A stretch of 64,000 bases of DNA from the NCBI RefSeq assembly GCF_000238275.3, contig NZ_AHCF03000002.1:248001-312000 (forward strand). Direction: 5' to 3'. This stretch comes from Pseudoalteromonas undina. Its GTDB lineage: Bacteria > Pseudomonadota > Gammaproteobacteria > Enterobacterales > Alteromonadaceae. The notes beneath the pieces were generated by a model, which made no database searches, was not told the DNA's origin, and saw only the letters and a program-made list of their open reading frames with translations. The position numbers and the translations under genes are program-made. Shown here in pieces: positions 16,330 through 25,570 of the stretch (position 1 is its first letter; every line of letters starts with the position of its first letter).

Positions 16330-16896
16330 ATGGCGAATTATAGCACCAACGAGTTCAAGGGCGGCCTAAAAATTATGATGGACGGCGAACCTTGCAGTAT
16401 CTTAGAAAATGAAATGGTAAAACCGGGTAAAGGCCAAGCGTTTAACCGTGTTCGTATCCGTAAGCTTATCTCTGGCAAGGTACTTGAAAAAACCTTTAAA
16501 TCGGGTGAATCGGTTGAAGGTGCTGATGTAATGGATACCGATTTAGCGTACCTATATACAGACGGTGAATTTTGGCATTTCATGAACAATGAAACATTTG
16601 AACAAATCGCTGCTGACGAAAAAGCACTGGGCGATGCTGGCAAATGGTTAGTTGAAAACGATGTATGTACTATTACATTATGGAACGGCAGCCCAATTGC
16701 TGTAACTCCACCAAACTTTGTTGAGCTTGAGATCACTGAAACTGATCCGGGCCTTAAAGGCGATACAGCGGGCACGGGTGGTAAACCAGCAACGCTTAGC
16801 ACAGGTGCTGTAGTACGTGTTCCATTATTCGTACAAATTGGCGAAGTAATTAAAGTAGACACTCGTAATGGTGAATACGTGAGCCGTGTTAAGTAA
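16330..16896 (+). CDS. efp: Translation elongation factor P
   Basis: A 188-residue factor that rescues ribosomes stalled at polyproline stretches. Three beta-barrel domains are present. The modified lysine is Lys34 in the loop VKPGKGQAF, the E. coli-type lysine used by EpmA/EpmB. The family signature is complete through [38 protein letters not shown] precedes the ATG. A terminator at 16921-16948 follows, before epmA on the same strand. Confidence 0.98.
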   Translation: MANYSTNEFKGGLKIMMDGEPCSILENEMVKPGKGQAFNRVRIRKLISGKVLEKTFKSGESVEGADVMDTDLAYLYTDGEFWHFMNNETFEQIAADEKALGDAGKWLVENDVCTITLWNGSPIAVTPPNFVELEITETDPGLKGDTAGTGGKPATLSTGAVVRVPLFVQIGEVIKVDTRNGEYVSRVK

Positions 16897-16920
16897 GCAG
16901 CAACGCGTCTTATTAATTAA

Positions 16921-16948
16921 ATCCCGGCTTAAGCTGGGATTTTTTTTG
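16921..16948 (+). terminator. Rho-independent terminator after efp
   Basis: ATCCCGGCTT pairs with AAGCTGGGAT (one G-U pair) and is followed by a T8 run. The epmA ribosome binding site (TTGGAG) comes right after, so epmA is either read through at low level or has another promoter. Confidence 0.8.
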
Positions 16949-16956
16949 GAGAAAAT

Positions 16957-17931
16957 ATGTCAGCAGATCTTTGGAAGCCGAGTGCCAGCATAGAAATACT
17001 TAAGCAACGCGCAGCAATTATGCGCAGCATTCGGGAATTCTTTTATGAGCGTAATGTAATGGAAGTCGAAACACCGAGTTTAAGTGCTGCCAGTGTAACC
17101 GATGTGCATTTAGCCAGCTTTAATACTACATTTGTGGGCCCAGGCCATGCTGGTGGGCTACCCCTGTTTTTGCAAACATCTCCAGAGTTTGCGATGAAAC
17201 GCTTGTTAGCGGCCGGCTCAGGCGCTATTTTTCAGCTTTGTAAGGCATTTCGAAATGAAGAAGCGGGCAGTCATCATAATCCTGAATTTACTATGCTTGA
17301 ATGGTATCGGCCTGGGTTTGACGAATTTGCTTTAATGGACGAAATAGATGAGCTAATGCAGCTCATTCTTGAGGTTGCTCCTGCAGAGCGCGTTACCTAC
17401 CAACAGGCATTTGAACGCGCGTTAGGGGTCGATCCATTAACTGCCTCTATCACGCAGTTACAACAACTCGCATGCGATCATGGCTTTGCTGATATTGCTA
17501 AAAACGAGACTCATAAAGATACCTTGCTGCAATTATTATTTTGTATGAAAGTAGAGCCAACAATAGGACAAGATAAGCCATGTTTTGTGTATCACTTTCC
17601 GGCATCACAAGCGGCACTGGCACAAATTTGTGAACACGATGAGCGAGTAGCAGGGCGTTTTGAGTTGTATTATAAAAATATGGAACTGGCTAACGGCTTT
17701 AATGAGCTCACTAATGCTAAAGAACAAGCAAAAAGGTTTAACGAAGATAACGCCTATCGTGCTGCTAACGGCTTAAAGCAAGTTCCTATGGATACGCGTT
17801 TAATTGCTGCATTGGAACATGGTTTAGAGCAATGTGCGGGGGTTGCATTAGGGATTGATAGACTCGTGATGCTAGCAACCAATAAACAAAAAATAAAAGA
17901 AGTGATTGCGTTTGATGTGGCAAGAGCTTAA
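16957..17931 (+). CDS. epmA: EF-P--(R)-beta-lysine ligase EpmA (PoxA/GenX)
   Basis: A 324-residue class II lysyl-tRNA synthetase-like protein lacking the N-terminal anticodon-binding domain. It attaches beta-lysine to Lys34 of EF-P. Motif 2 is seen in [30 protein letters not shown] and motif 3 in [12 protein letters not shown] near the end. Length equals the usual EpmA. It follows efp directly and completes the modification set with the divergent epmB. Confidence 0.97.
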   Translation: MSADLWKPSASIEILKQRAAIMRSIREFFYERNVMEVETPSLSAASVTDVHLASFNTTFVGPGHAGGLPLFLQTSPEFAMKRLLAAGSGAIFQLCKAFRNEEAGSHHNPEFTMLEWYRPGFDEFALMDEIDELMQLILEVAPAERVTYQQAFERALGVDPLTASITQLQQLACDHGFADIAKNETHKDTLLQLLFCMKVEPTIGQDKPCFVYHFPASQAALAQICEHDERVAGRFELYYKNMELANGFNELTNAKEQAKRFNEDNAYRAANGLKQVPMDTRLIAALEHGLEQCAGVALGIDRLVMLATNKQKIKEVIAFDVARA

Positions 17932-17967
17932 AGCAGCTAATTGCTTTTAGCGGTCAGCTATCAGATA

Positions 17968-18024
17968 AAAAACACCGCGTTTGCATTAAACGCGGTGTTT
18001 TCTATTCTCGAACTGACAACTGGT
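17968..18024. terminator. ACACCGCG hairpin terminator with conserved tail
   Basis: AAAACACCGCGTTT pairs with AAACGCGGTGTTTT around a 5-nt loop (17968-18002), with A and T runs on both sides. It serves the convergent epmA and TonB-receptor genes. It is followed by TCTCGAACTGACAACTGGTT (about 18006-18025), a tail repeated after the hairpin at 27905-27942. Confidence 0.85.
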
Positions 18025-18032
18025 TCGCTGTA

Positions 18033-20132
18033 TTACAGATTAAGCGTAAACGTAACGCCGGCCACACGTGGCTCACCTAGTTGAATGTAAGTTTGACTTG
18101 TATAACCATCTAACGGGTTGTTACCAAATTCAAAACCGCGAGTTGGAACGGTTTCATCAAACACATTACGTGCCCATGCACGAACAGCCCAGTTTTCTGC
18201 TTCGTAACCAAGGCTCGCATTTACTAAGTTTGTATTTGGAGCTTGTGCATTATGGCTGTCTGAGAAGTAATAATCGTCTTTTCCTTCAACGCCTAACATT
18301 GCATATAGCTCATCAGTAACATTGTAGCGTGCACTAAATGCGTATTGGTATTTAGGCGCTTGTGCTTGCTCGCGGCCATCTTGGTTTAAGCCCGACTTAG
18401 TGACAAAGTCGTTTATTTTCGTATCTAAATAGCCAGCGCTACCGCTAATGAGTAAATTATCAGTAAGTAAGTAGCTGCCTTCAATTTCAAGACCGTAGTT
18501 GCTGCCAGAGCTGGCATTGGCGACATAACCGGTAAATTGTTGATCTGATACTTGCCACGACTTTAATTGAATATTATCGCGGTGCATATAAAATGCCGCT
18601 AAGCGCAGGGTAAACTTGTCATCTAGCGATGAACCTTTAACGCCAAACTCACCACTCCACAAGTATTCTGGATCAAAGCTGGTATGCTGTTTGAAAAAAT
18701 CAGCATCTAAGCTTAAACCTTCATCTTTTGCTTTTGCTAGCGCTTCTGAATTAATACCACCAGCTTTGTAACCGCGGGTGATACTGGTGTAAATCATGGT
18801 ACGGTCAATAACTTGGTATTCAAGTGCAATTTTACCACCGAGCATAATATCGTCAGTTTCTTCAATAAAACCGTTACTATCGGTGTAATCTCCTTGATAT
18901 TGCTCAACTCGTAAACCAGTAATAAGCGTAGTTTTTGGGCCAATTGCTGTGGCTAATTGGCCATAAGCTGCAATGTTATTAGTTTCATAGGTTGAAGCAA
19001 ACGGGTTGGCTAACCACGTATATTGACGCTCTAAATCCACATCACGGTTTTGATAGTAAATACCCGCAACCCAGTTACCTGCTTTACCAGTAAATTGCAG
19101 ATCGAGCGCTTGATCATCACGATCGCGGCTATAAATATCTGTTGAACTATAACCATCAGGATGTAAACCGGCGGCACATAATTGCGGCTTATTAGTATCG
19201 TTACACACCCAGTCTTCATCAAAGCTATAAAAAAGTTCTGTATCAATGGCTGAAAGGTTTAAGCTGACATCAAAGGTATCAAAACCAGTGTAAGTATTAT
19301 TCAGGCCAATAGCATAACTTTGTTGATTATCTTCGCCTGGTTGATCAGCAAGACTGTTGCGAGAATTATCAAGAGTAAATGCATCGTAGCCGTTATTAAT
19401 ATCGATATAATGCAGGTTAAGTTCTGAATTTAAATGAGCTGTGAGTTGGCTGTTTAATTTAAAGCGTGCAACTTGCTCATCTTGATCTTGAGTGGGTTTA
19501 TCTAAATAAAGGTTGTCTACGTAGCCGTCAGACTTTCTGCGAAAGTAGCTAACGCGGGCACTGGTGTCATCTGTTAAGCCTGTACTAGCAGCAAGGCCTG
19601 CTTCGTGGCTGTTATAAGTGCCAGCACCTAAATGTAATTTTAAGCTAGGATCGCTGGTTGCACTAGCTGATTGCATTTGGATCATGCCCGCCATGCCATC
19701 TGCACCAAAACGCGTACCTTGAGGACCACGGTAAATTTCTACTTGGTCAATATCAAACAATAATGAACTACCACCTAAGCCTGAATAATTAATACCGTCA
19801 ATTACTAAGCCCACAGATGGGTTTATCGGGTCAACAAACTGCGAGCGTAAACCGACACCGCGAATTTGAATATAACGACCGCGAGACGCACCAGCAGCAA
19901 AGTTTACATTGGCTGCACTGGCTAACATTTCGTCTAAATACGTTGCACCACGTTGATTCATTTCATTTTCAGAAAATAAGCTGGCACTGGCGCTTAATGT
20001 TTGAATGCTTTCTTGCTGAAAGTCACCGGTAACAATGATTTTCTCTAGCTCGGTGTCATCTGCGTTAGCATATATAGGTGCTGCGAGCAGGGGTAATAAC
20101 GTGGCTGTAATTAAAGACAAACGTAAGTTCAT
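18033..20132 (-). CDS. TonB-dependent outer-membrane receptor
   Basis: A protein of about 699 residues. A signal peptide (ATLLPLLAAPIYANA) is followed by a TonB-box-like segment (EKIIVTGD), a plug domain with IQIRGVGLRSQF and VEIYRGPQGTRFGADGMAG, and a 22-strand-type barrel ending EPRVAGVTFTLNL with a C-terminal Leu after aromatic strands. The substrate is not identifiable: siderophore, cobalamin, thiamine or a glycan are all possible. The thiamine operon is nearby, but no TPP riboswitch lies before this gene. The ATG at 20132 gives a compact signal peptide; an ATG at 20150 is also possible. Confidence 0.93.
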   Translation of the reverse strand: MNLRLSLITATLLPLLAAPIYANADDTELEKIIVTGDFQQESIQTLSASASLFSENEMNQRGATYLDEMLASAANVNFAAGASRGRYIQIRGVGLRSQFVDPINPSVGLVIDGINYSGLGGSSLLFDIDQVEIYRGPQGTRFGADGMAGMIQMQSASATSDPSLKLHLGAGTYNSHEAGLAASTGLTDDTSARVSYFRRKSDGYVDNLYLDKPTQDQDEQVARFKLNSQLTAHLNSELNLHYIDINNGYDAFTLDNSRNSLADQPGEDNQQSYAIGLNNTYTGFDTFDVSLNLSAIDTELFYSFDEDWVCNDTNKPQLCAAGLHPDGYSSTDIYSRDRDDQALDLQFTGKAGNWVAGIYYQNRDVDLERQYTWLANPFASTYETNNIAAYGQLATAIGPKTTLITGLRVEQYQGDYTDSNGFIEETDDIMLGGKIALEYQVIDRTMIYTSITRGYKAGGINSEALAKAKDEGLSLDADFFKQHTSFDPEYLWSGEFGVKGSSLDDKFTLRLAAFYMHRDNIQLKSWQVSDQQFTGYVANASSGSNYGLEIEGSYLLTDNLLISGSAGYLDTKINDFVTKSGLNQDGREQAQAPKYQYAFSARYNVTDELYAMLGVEGKDDYYFSDSHNAQAPNTNLVNASLGYEAENWAVRAWARNVFDETVPTRGFEFGNNPLDGYTSQTYIQLGEPRVAGVTFTLNL

Positions 20133-20234
20133 TAGGTTACTTAACTCCATTTTAGGGACTTGTATGGTAGCAATTATTTCAACACTTGTGCTATAAACGC
20201 GGCAATTATACGTTAAATAATTGGGATTACTAAT

Positions 20235-20633
20235 ATGACCTTTAAAGTAGACTTTAAGGTACGCGACTACGAATGTGACCTACAAGGTATTGTGAATAAC
20301 AGTGTTTATTTTAATTATCTTGAGCACGCTCGCCACGAGTTTTTATACGCACACGGCGTTGATTTTGCACAACTTGCGAAAGATAAAATTAACTTAGTGG
20401 TGATACGCAGTGAAATGGATTACAAACATTCCCTACTACCAGGGGATGAGTTTTATGTGGCGGTAGAGCCTGTGCGTATTAGTCGTCTTAAGTTTGCATT
20501 TAAACAAACGGTAGTGCGCAAACAAGATGAAAAAATGATGCTCAATGCCTTGGTTATTGGTACATCGGTTAATGAGAAAGGTCGGCCATTTTTACCACCA
20601 CAGATAGATAACTTATTCCAAGCCGTTGCATAG
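20235..20633 (+). CDS. Acyl-CoA thioesterase, hotdog fold (YbgC/4HBT type)
   Basis: A 132-residue thioesterase. The active-site region YECDLQGIVNNSVYFNYLEHARHEFL matches the 4-hydroxybenzoyl-CoA thioesterase family, in which the Asp is catalytic. Later strands (YKHSLLPGDEFYVAV, LKFAFKQTV) complete one hotdog fold; such proteins act as tetramers in the cytoplasm. It does not belong to a Tol-Pal cluster, so it is probably not the tol-linked ybgC. It is divergent from the TonB receptor with about 100 bp between starts. Confidence 0.85.
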   Translation: MTFKVDFKVRDYECDLQGIVNNSVYFNYLEHARHEFLYAHGVDFAQLAKDKINLVVIRSEMDYKHSLLPGDEFYVAVEPVRISRLKFAFKQTVVRKQDEKMMLNALVIGTSVNEKGRPFLPPQIDNLFQAVA

Positions 20634-20748
20634 TTTTAAATAGCATGAATTTTAAACAAAAATTTACATTTAAAATATGCATTTTTAACGGATAAACCTG
20701 ACAAATATTGATACTATTACATTAATTAGACAATAAGTTAGTAGTAAC

Positions 20749-21147
20749 ATGAAATTAGCAGCAATACCGATGCTCGTAATCGGTTTATGTGTTGGTTGCG
20801 CATCAACAGGGACAGTTACCACTGAGCAGCTAAAATATACACAATGGCAATTATCAAAGGTTGATGATTTGGCTATTCCCGCGTCCTTTAAAGCATCAAT
20901 GAGTTTTATAGAAGCGCTACAAATAAACGGCTTTGCCGGATGTAATAAGTTTTTTGGTGAAGGCTCACTTGAAGACAGTAGCCTGAGCGTAAGCAAATTA
21001 GGTATGACACGTAAATCATGTGGCCCTGAACTGGATGAGTTTGAACAACAGTTTTTACAAGCTCTGCAGCAAGGTGCAGTGCTTAACATGCAAGACCAAA
21101 CATTGGTAATGCAAGCTGAACAAAAATTTGTGTTTATCCCAAAATAA
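20749..21147 (+). CDS. META/HslJ-domain lipoprotein
   Basis: A 132-residue protein with a lipoprotein signal (IGLCVGCAS) and one META domain: LKYTQWQLSKVDDL, then INGFAGCNKFFGEGSLEDSSLSVSKLGMTRKSC, then FEQQFLQALQQGAVLNMQDQTLVM. Domains of this type occur in HslJ, associated with heat shock and novobiocin resistance in E. coli. The paired cysteines after FAG and RKS are usual for the family. It is probably outer-membrane anchored. No clear terminator is seen before the riboswitch. Confidence 0.85.
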   Translation: MKLAAIPMLVIGLCVGCASTGTVTTEQLKYTQWQLSKVDDLAIPASFKASMSFIEALQINGFAGCNKFFGEGSLEDSSLSVSKLGMTRKSCGPELDEFEQQFLQALQQGAVLNMQDQTLVMQAEQKFVFIPK

Positions 21148-21250
21148 TTTTTGAGTTTTGAAAAACAGCCCCTTGCAGGGAATTTTCAACTGACGTACAC
21201 TCATCGCAGATTTGATCAAAACATTATCAAATCAACGAAAAATTCAAATA

Positions 21251-21340
21251 CTTGTCGGAGTGCCTAAGTTTTATTTAGGCTGAGATCGCGAAAGCGGGAT
21301 CCGTGAACCTGATCAGGTTAATACCTGCGTAGGGAACAAG
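21251..21340 (+). promoter_or_regulatory. TPP (thiamine pyrophosphate) riboswitch
   Basis: This matches the THI-box aptamer: P1 strands CTTGT (21251-21255) and ACAAG (21336-21340), the GGAGTGCC...GGCTGAGATC arm, and the pyrophosphate arm GGATCCGTGAACCTGATCAGG with TTAATACCTGCGTAGGGAA. It controls the thiC-thiF operon. The 3' P1 strand ACAAGC (21336-21341) is also complementary to GCTTGT (21356-21361) in the terminator behind it, giving a clear antiterminator: TPP frees the terminator, and lack of TPP blocks it. The region 21374-21493 before thiC is non-coding leader. Confidence 0.96.
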
Positions 21341-21352
21341 CTGCCTAACTAG

Positions 21353-21373
21353 GACGCTTGTGCGTCTTTTTTT
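21353..21373 (+). terminator. Riboswitch expression-platform terminator
   Basis: GACGC (21353-21357) pairs with GCGTC (21362-21366) around TTGT, followed by a T8 run ending at 21373. The loop and the last stem base overlap the sequence that can pair with the 3' P1 strand of the aptamer. This is a transcription-stopping design rather than the ribosome-binding-site blocking common in enteric thiC. Confidence 0.85.
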
Positions 21374-21490
21374 ATGCGCACAAAAAAGCAACATCCGTCT
21401 TAGGCCGCAAAGTCGCATAAAGCTACTTTACGATCTTTCTCTATTCCTCAGCGGAATATCTGACAAGACAACCCTTTAGCAATGAGGTAA

Positions 21491-23446
<1,956 letters not shown>

Positions 23447-23450
23447 AATA

Positions 23451-23532
23451 GGTTGCGGGTTGCGAGCATCGAGTAGCGAAATGTTTATTTTAGCACCTTG
23501 TTGCTCGAAGCCAGAGACCCGCAGCTCGCAGC
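23451..23532. repeat. G+C-rich imperfect inverted repeat between thiC and thiO
   Basis: This spacer is clearly richer in G+C than other spacers. TGCGAGC (23461-23467) pairs with GCTCGCA (23524-23530), and the inner parts around TCGAG and CTCGA are partly complementary. The right arm (TTGCTCGA, GACCCG, AGCTCGCAGC) recurs in inverted orientation at 60860-60890, so this is a member of a dispersed repeat family. It may act as an RNA hairpin tuning thiO and later genes. Confidence 0.55.
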
Positions 23533-23549
23533 TAAATGTAGGAGTGTTT

Positions 23550-24551
23550 ATGTTTTATGACATTGCTGTGGTGGGCTTTGGTTTAGCAGGGCGGTTGGCC
23601 GCGCTTGAGTTAAGTAAGCAACATCGTGTTACCGTATTTGAAGCCGATGATGAACATACTCAGAACAGTGCCGGTAAAGTGGCAGCAGCGATGCTAGCCC
23701 CCCTAGCTGAGTCTGTTATGTGCGAACGTGAATTGGCTTTAATGGGAGTGGATTCTATTACTCGCTGGCCTGCTATTTTAGAACAACTAAATAGCGAGGT
23801 ATTTTTTCAACAGCAAGGTACCCTAGTGGTTGCTCATCCGCAGGATAAAGGCGACTTACAAAGCTTTGCACAGCGAATCAAGCCGTTACTAAATTTTAGT
23901 GCTCAAGCAATTAATGCACAGCAAATTGAGCAACTAGAACCTGAACTGGCTGGTCGATTTAGCCAAGGCCTATTTTTGCCCGGTGAAGCGCAGATAGATA
24001 ACCAAGCCTTTTACAAAGCCAGCTTTAGGTTGCTAAATAAGCGCAAAGTAAAGTTTGTATTTAATCAGCGCGCCAGCATCTTTGATAACAAAGTGAATAA
24101 TCGAGAGTTTGATTACATTATTGATTGCAGAGGGCTTGGAGCCAAACAAGAACAGCCCCTTCGAGGCGTGCGCGGGGAAGTGGCAAGACTCTATGCACCC
24201 GAGGTTAATTTATCTCGGCCAGTGAGGTTAATGCATCCGCGTTATCCTATTTATATAGCACCTAAGCCGAACCATGAATATGTGATTGGTGCCACCGAAA
24301 TTGAGTCTCAAGATAACGGGGCGGCAACGGTGCGTTCAACGTTGGAGTTACTTTCAGCCGCTTATACAGTGCACAGCGGTTTTGCCGAGGCTCGACTGCT
24401 AAATATTCAAACCGGGCTTCGCCCTGCGTTTAGCGATAACTGCCCACAAGTTACACAACTGGGGCAGGTAATTAGTATTAATGGATTATACCGCCATGGC
24501 TACATGCTCGCGCCGAGTTTAGTTGCTGATGCTGTTGCCAGAATAGAGTGA
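23550..24551 (+). CDS. thiO: Glycine oxidase-type FAD oxidoreductase ThiO
   Basis: A 333-residue FAD-dependent enzyme that should make dehydroglycine for the thiazole ring. The dinucleotide-binding start is DIAVVGFGLAGRLAALELS, and the C-terminal FAD loop is INGLYRHGYMLAPSLVADAVA. RPVRLMHPRYPIYIAPKPNHEYVIGATEIE is typical of the DAO family branch used in thiamine synthesis. The ATG at 23550 has TAGGAG before it; the longer frame from 23460 would translate the repeat and is rejected. Its place between thiC and thiS, with no thiH here, supports ThiO and an oxygen-using route. Confidence 0.9.
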   Translation: MFYDIAVVGFGLAGRLAALELSKQHRVTVFEADDEHTQNSAGKVAAAMLAPLAESVMCERELALMGVDSITRWPAILEQLNSEVFFQQQGTLVVAHPQDKGDLQSFAQRIKPLLNFSAQAINAQQIEQLEPELAGRFSQGLFLPGEAQIDNQAFYKASFRLLNKRKVKFVFNQRASIFDNKVNNREFDYIIDCRGLGAKQEQPLRGVRGEVARLYAPEVNLSRPVRLMHPRYPIYIAPKPNHEYVIGATEIESQDNGAATVRSTLELLSAAYTVHSGFAEARLLNIQTGLRPAFSDNCPQVTQLGQVISINGLYRHGYMLAPSLVADAVARIE

Positions 24552-24554
24552 GGA

Positions 24555-24752
24555 ATGATGGATATAATAATTAATGGTAAAGAGCTCACCCTAACAAGTA
24601 GCGAACTAAAACAGTGTTTAATTGAGTATGGTGCTAAAGCACCATTTTCAGTAGCCATTAATGGCCAGTTTGTACCTCAAGAGCAACATGCTAACTACAC
24701 ACTTAATGATGGTGATTGCATTGATGTGTTATCTCCGATTCAAGGAGGGTAA
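24555..24752 (+). CDS. thiS: Sulfur carrier protein ThiS
   Basis: A 65-residue ubiquitin-like carrier. After adenylation by ThiF, its C-terminal Gly-Gly (IQGG) receives sulfur for the thiazole. It opens [13 protein letters not shown] and ends [14 protein letters not shown], the standard form. Two ATG codons (24555, 24558) are possible. The last codons GGA GGG also make up the ribosome binding site of thiG, which starts a few bases later. Confidence 0.96.
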   Translation: MMDIIINGKELTLTSSELKQCLIEYGAKAPFSVAINGQFVPQEQHANYTLNDGDCIDVLSPIQGG

Positions 24753-24757
24753 CCATT

Positions 24758-25549
24758 ATGTTACCTCCCGATAATATCACTATTTATGGCGAGCAATTTT
24801 CAAGCAGATTACTGATTGGCTCTGCGCTTTACCCATCTCCCGCGACGATGACAAAAGCAATTAATGCTTCAGGAGCGGATATTGTTACTGTGTCTTTACG
24901 TCGCCAGCAAAGTGCAGCCGCAGGAGATGATTTTTGGCAACTTATAAAGAATACAGGACTCAAAGTTTTACCTAACACAGCAGGATGTCACAGTGTTAAA
25001 GAGGTCATTAATTTAGCTAAAATGTGTCGAGAAGTATTTGCTACCGATTGGATTAAGCTGGAATTAATTGGCGATGACTATAACTTACAACCAGATCCTT
25101 TTGCTTTGCTTGAAGCCACTGAAATTTTAATCAAAGATGGGTTTAAAGTACTGCCTTACTGCACCGATGATTTAGTGCTTTGCCAACGATTAGATGAGTT
25201 AGGCTGCGAGGTGCTGATGCCATGGGGCGCGCCAATTGGTACCGGTAAGGGATTATTAAATAGTTATAACTTAAAGGCGATACGGGAGCGTTTACCTAAC
25301 AGCACATTAATTGTTGATGCTGGGTTAGGTTTACCATCGCATGCCTGCCAAGCCTTAGAATTAGGGTATGATGCGGTATTATTAAATTCAGCCATAGCGG
25401 GTGCGGGTTGCCCTATTACCATGGGACGTGCATTTAAAGCAGCTGTTGAAGCAGGGCGCTTTGCTTATAACGCCAAAGCAATGCCAGAAAAAGACGTTGC
25501 GGCCCCATCAACCCCCACCATGGGTATGCCATTTTGGCATCAAACGTAA
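24758..25549 (+). CDS. thiG: Thiazole synthase ThiG
   Basis: A 263-residue TIM-barrel enzyme joining deoxyxylulose phosphate, dehydroglycine and ThiS thiocarboxylate to form the thiazole phosphate. Recognised by [45 protein letters not shown] with the Schiff-base lysine region, [13 protein letters not shown] and [39 protein letters not shown], nine bases before the ATG, is the strongest ribosome binding site in the operon and lies inside the end of thiS. Confidence 0.97.
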   Translation: MLPPDNITIYGEQFSSRLLIGSALYPSPATMTKAINASGADIVTVSLRRQQSAAAGDDFWQLIKNTGLKVLPNTAGCHSVKEVINLAKMCREVFATDWIKLELIGDDYNLQPDPFALLEATEILIKDGFKVLPYCTDDLVLCQRLDELGCEVLMPWGAPIGTGKGLLNSYNLKAIRERLPNSTLIVDAGLGLPSHACQALELGYDAVLLNSAIAGAGCPITMGRAFKAAVEAGRFAYNAKAMPEKDVAAPSTPTMGMPFWHQT

Positions 25550-25570
25550 AAAATTAGGAAGTAGGTCATT

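Noticed and set aside
16338..16862. Open frame of 174 codons opposite efp
   Set aside because: It is an antisense shadow of the highly conserved efp gene with no ribosome binding site or family resemblance.
18033..20132. TonB receptor as a thiamine transporter
   Set aside because: It is near the thiamine operon but on the opposite strand, with two unrelated genes between and no TPP riboswitch before it; substrate left open.
23460..23549. N-terminal extension of ThiO from an upstream start
   Set aside because: It would translate the G+C-rich repeat and lacks resemblance to the family; the ATG at 23550 has a good ribosome binding site.
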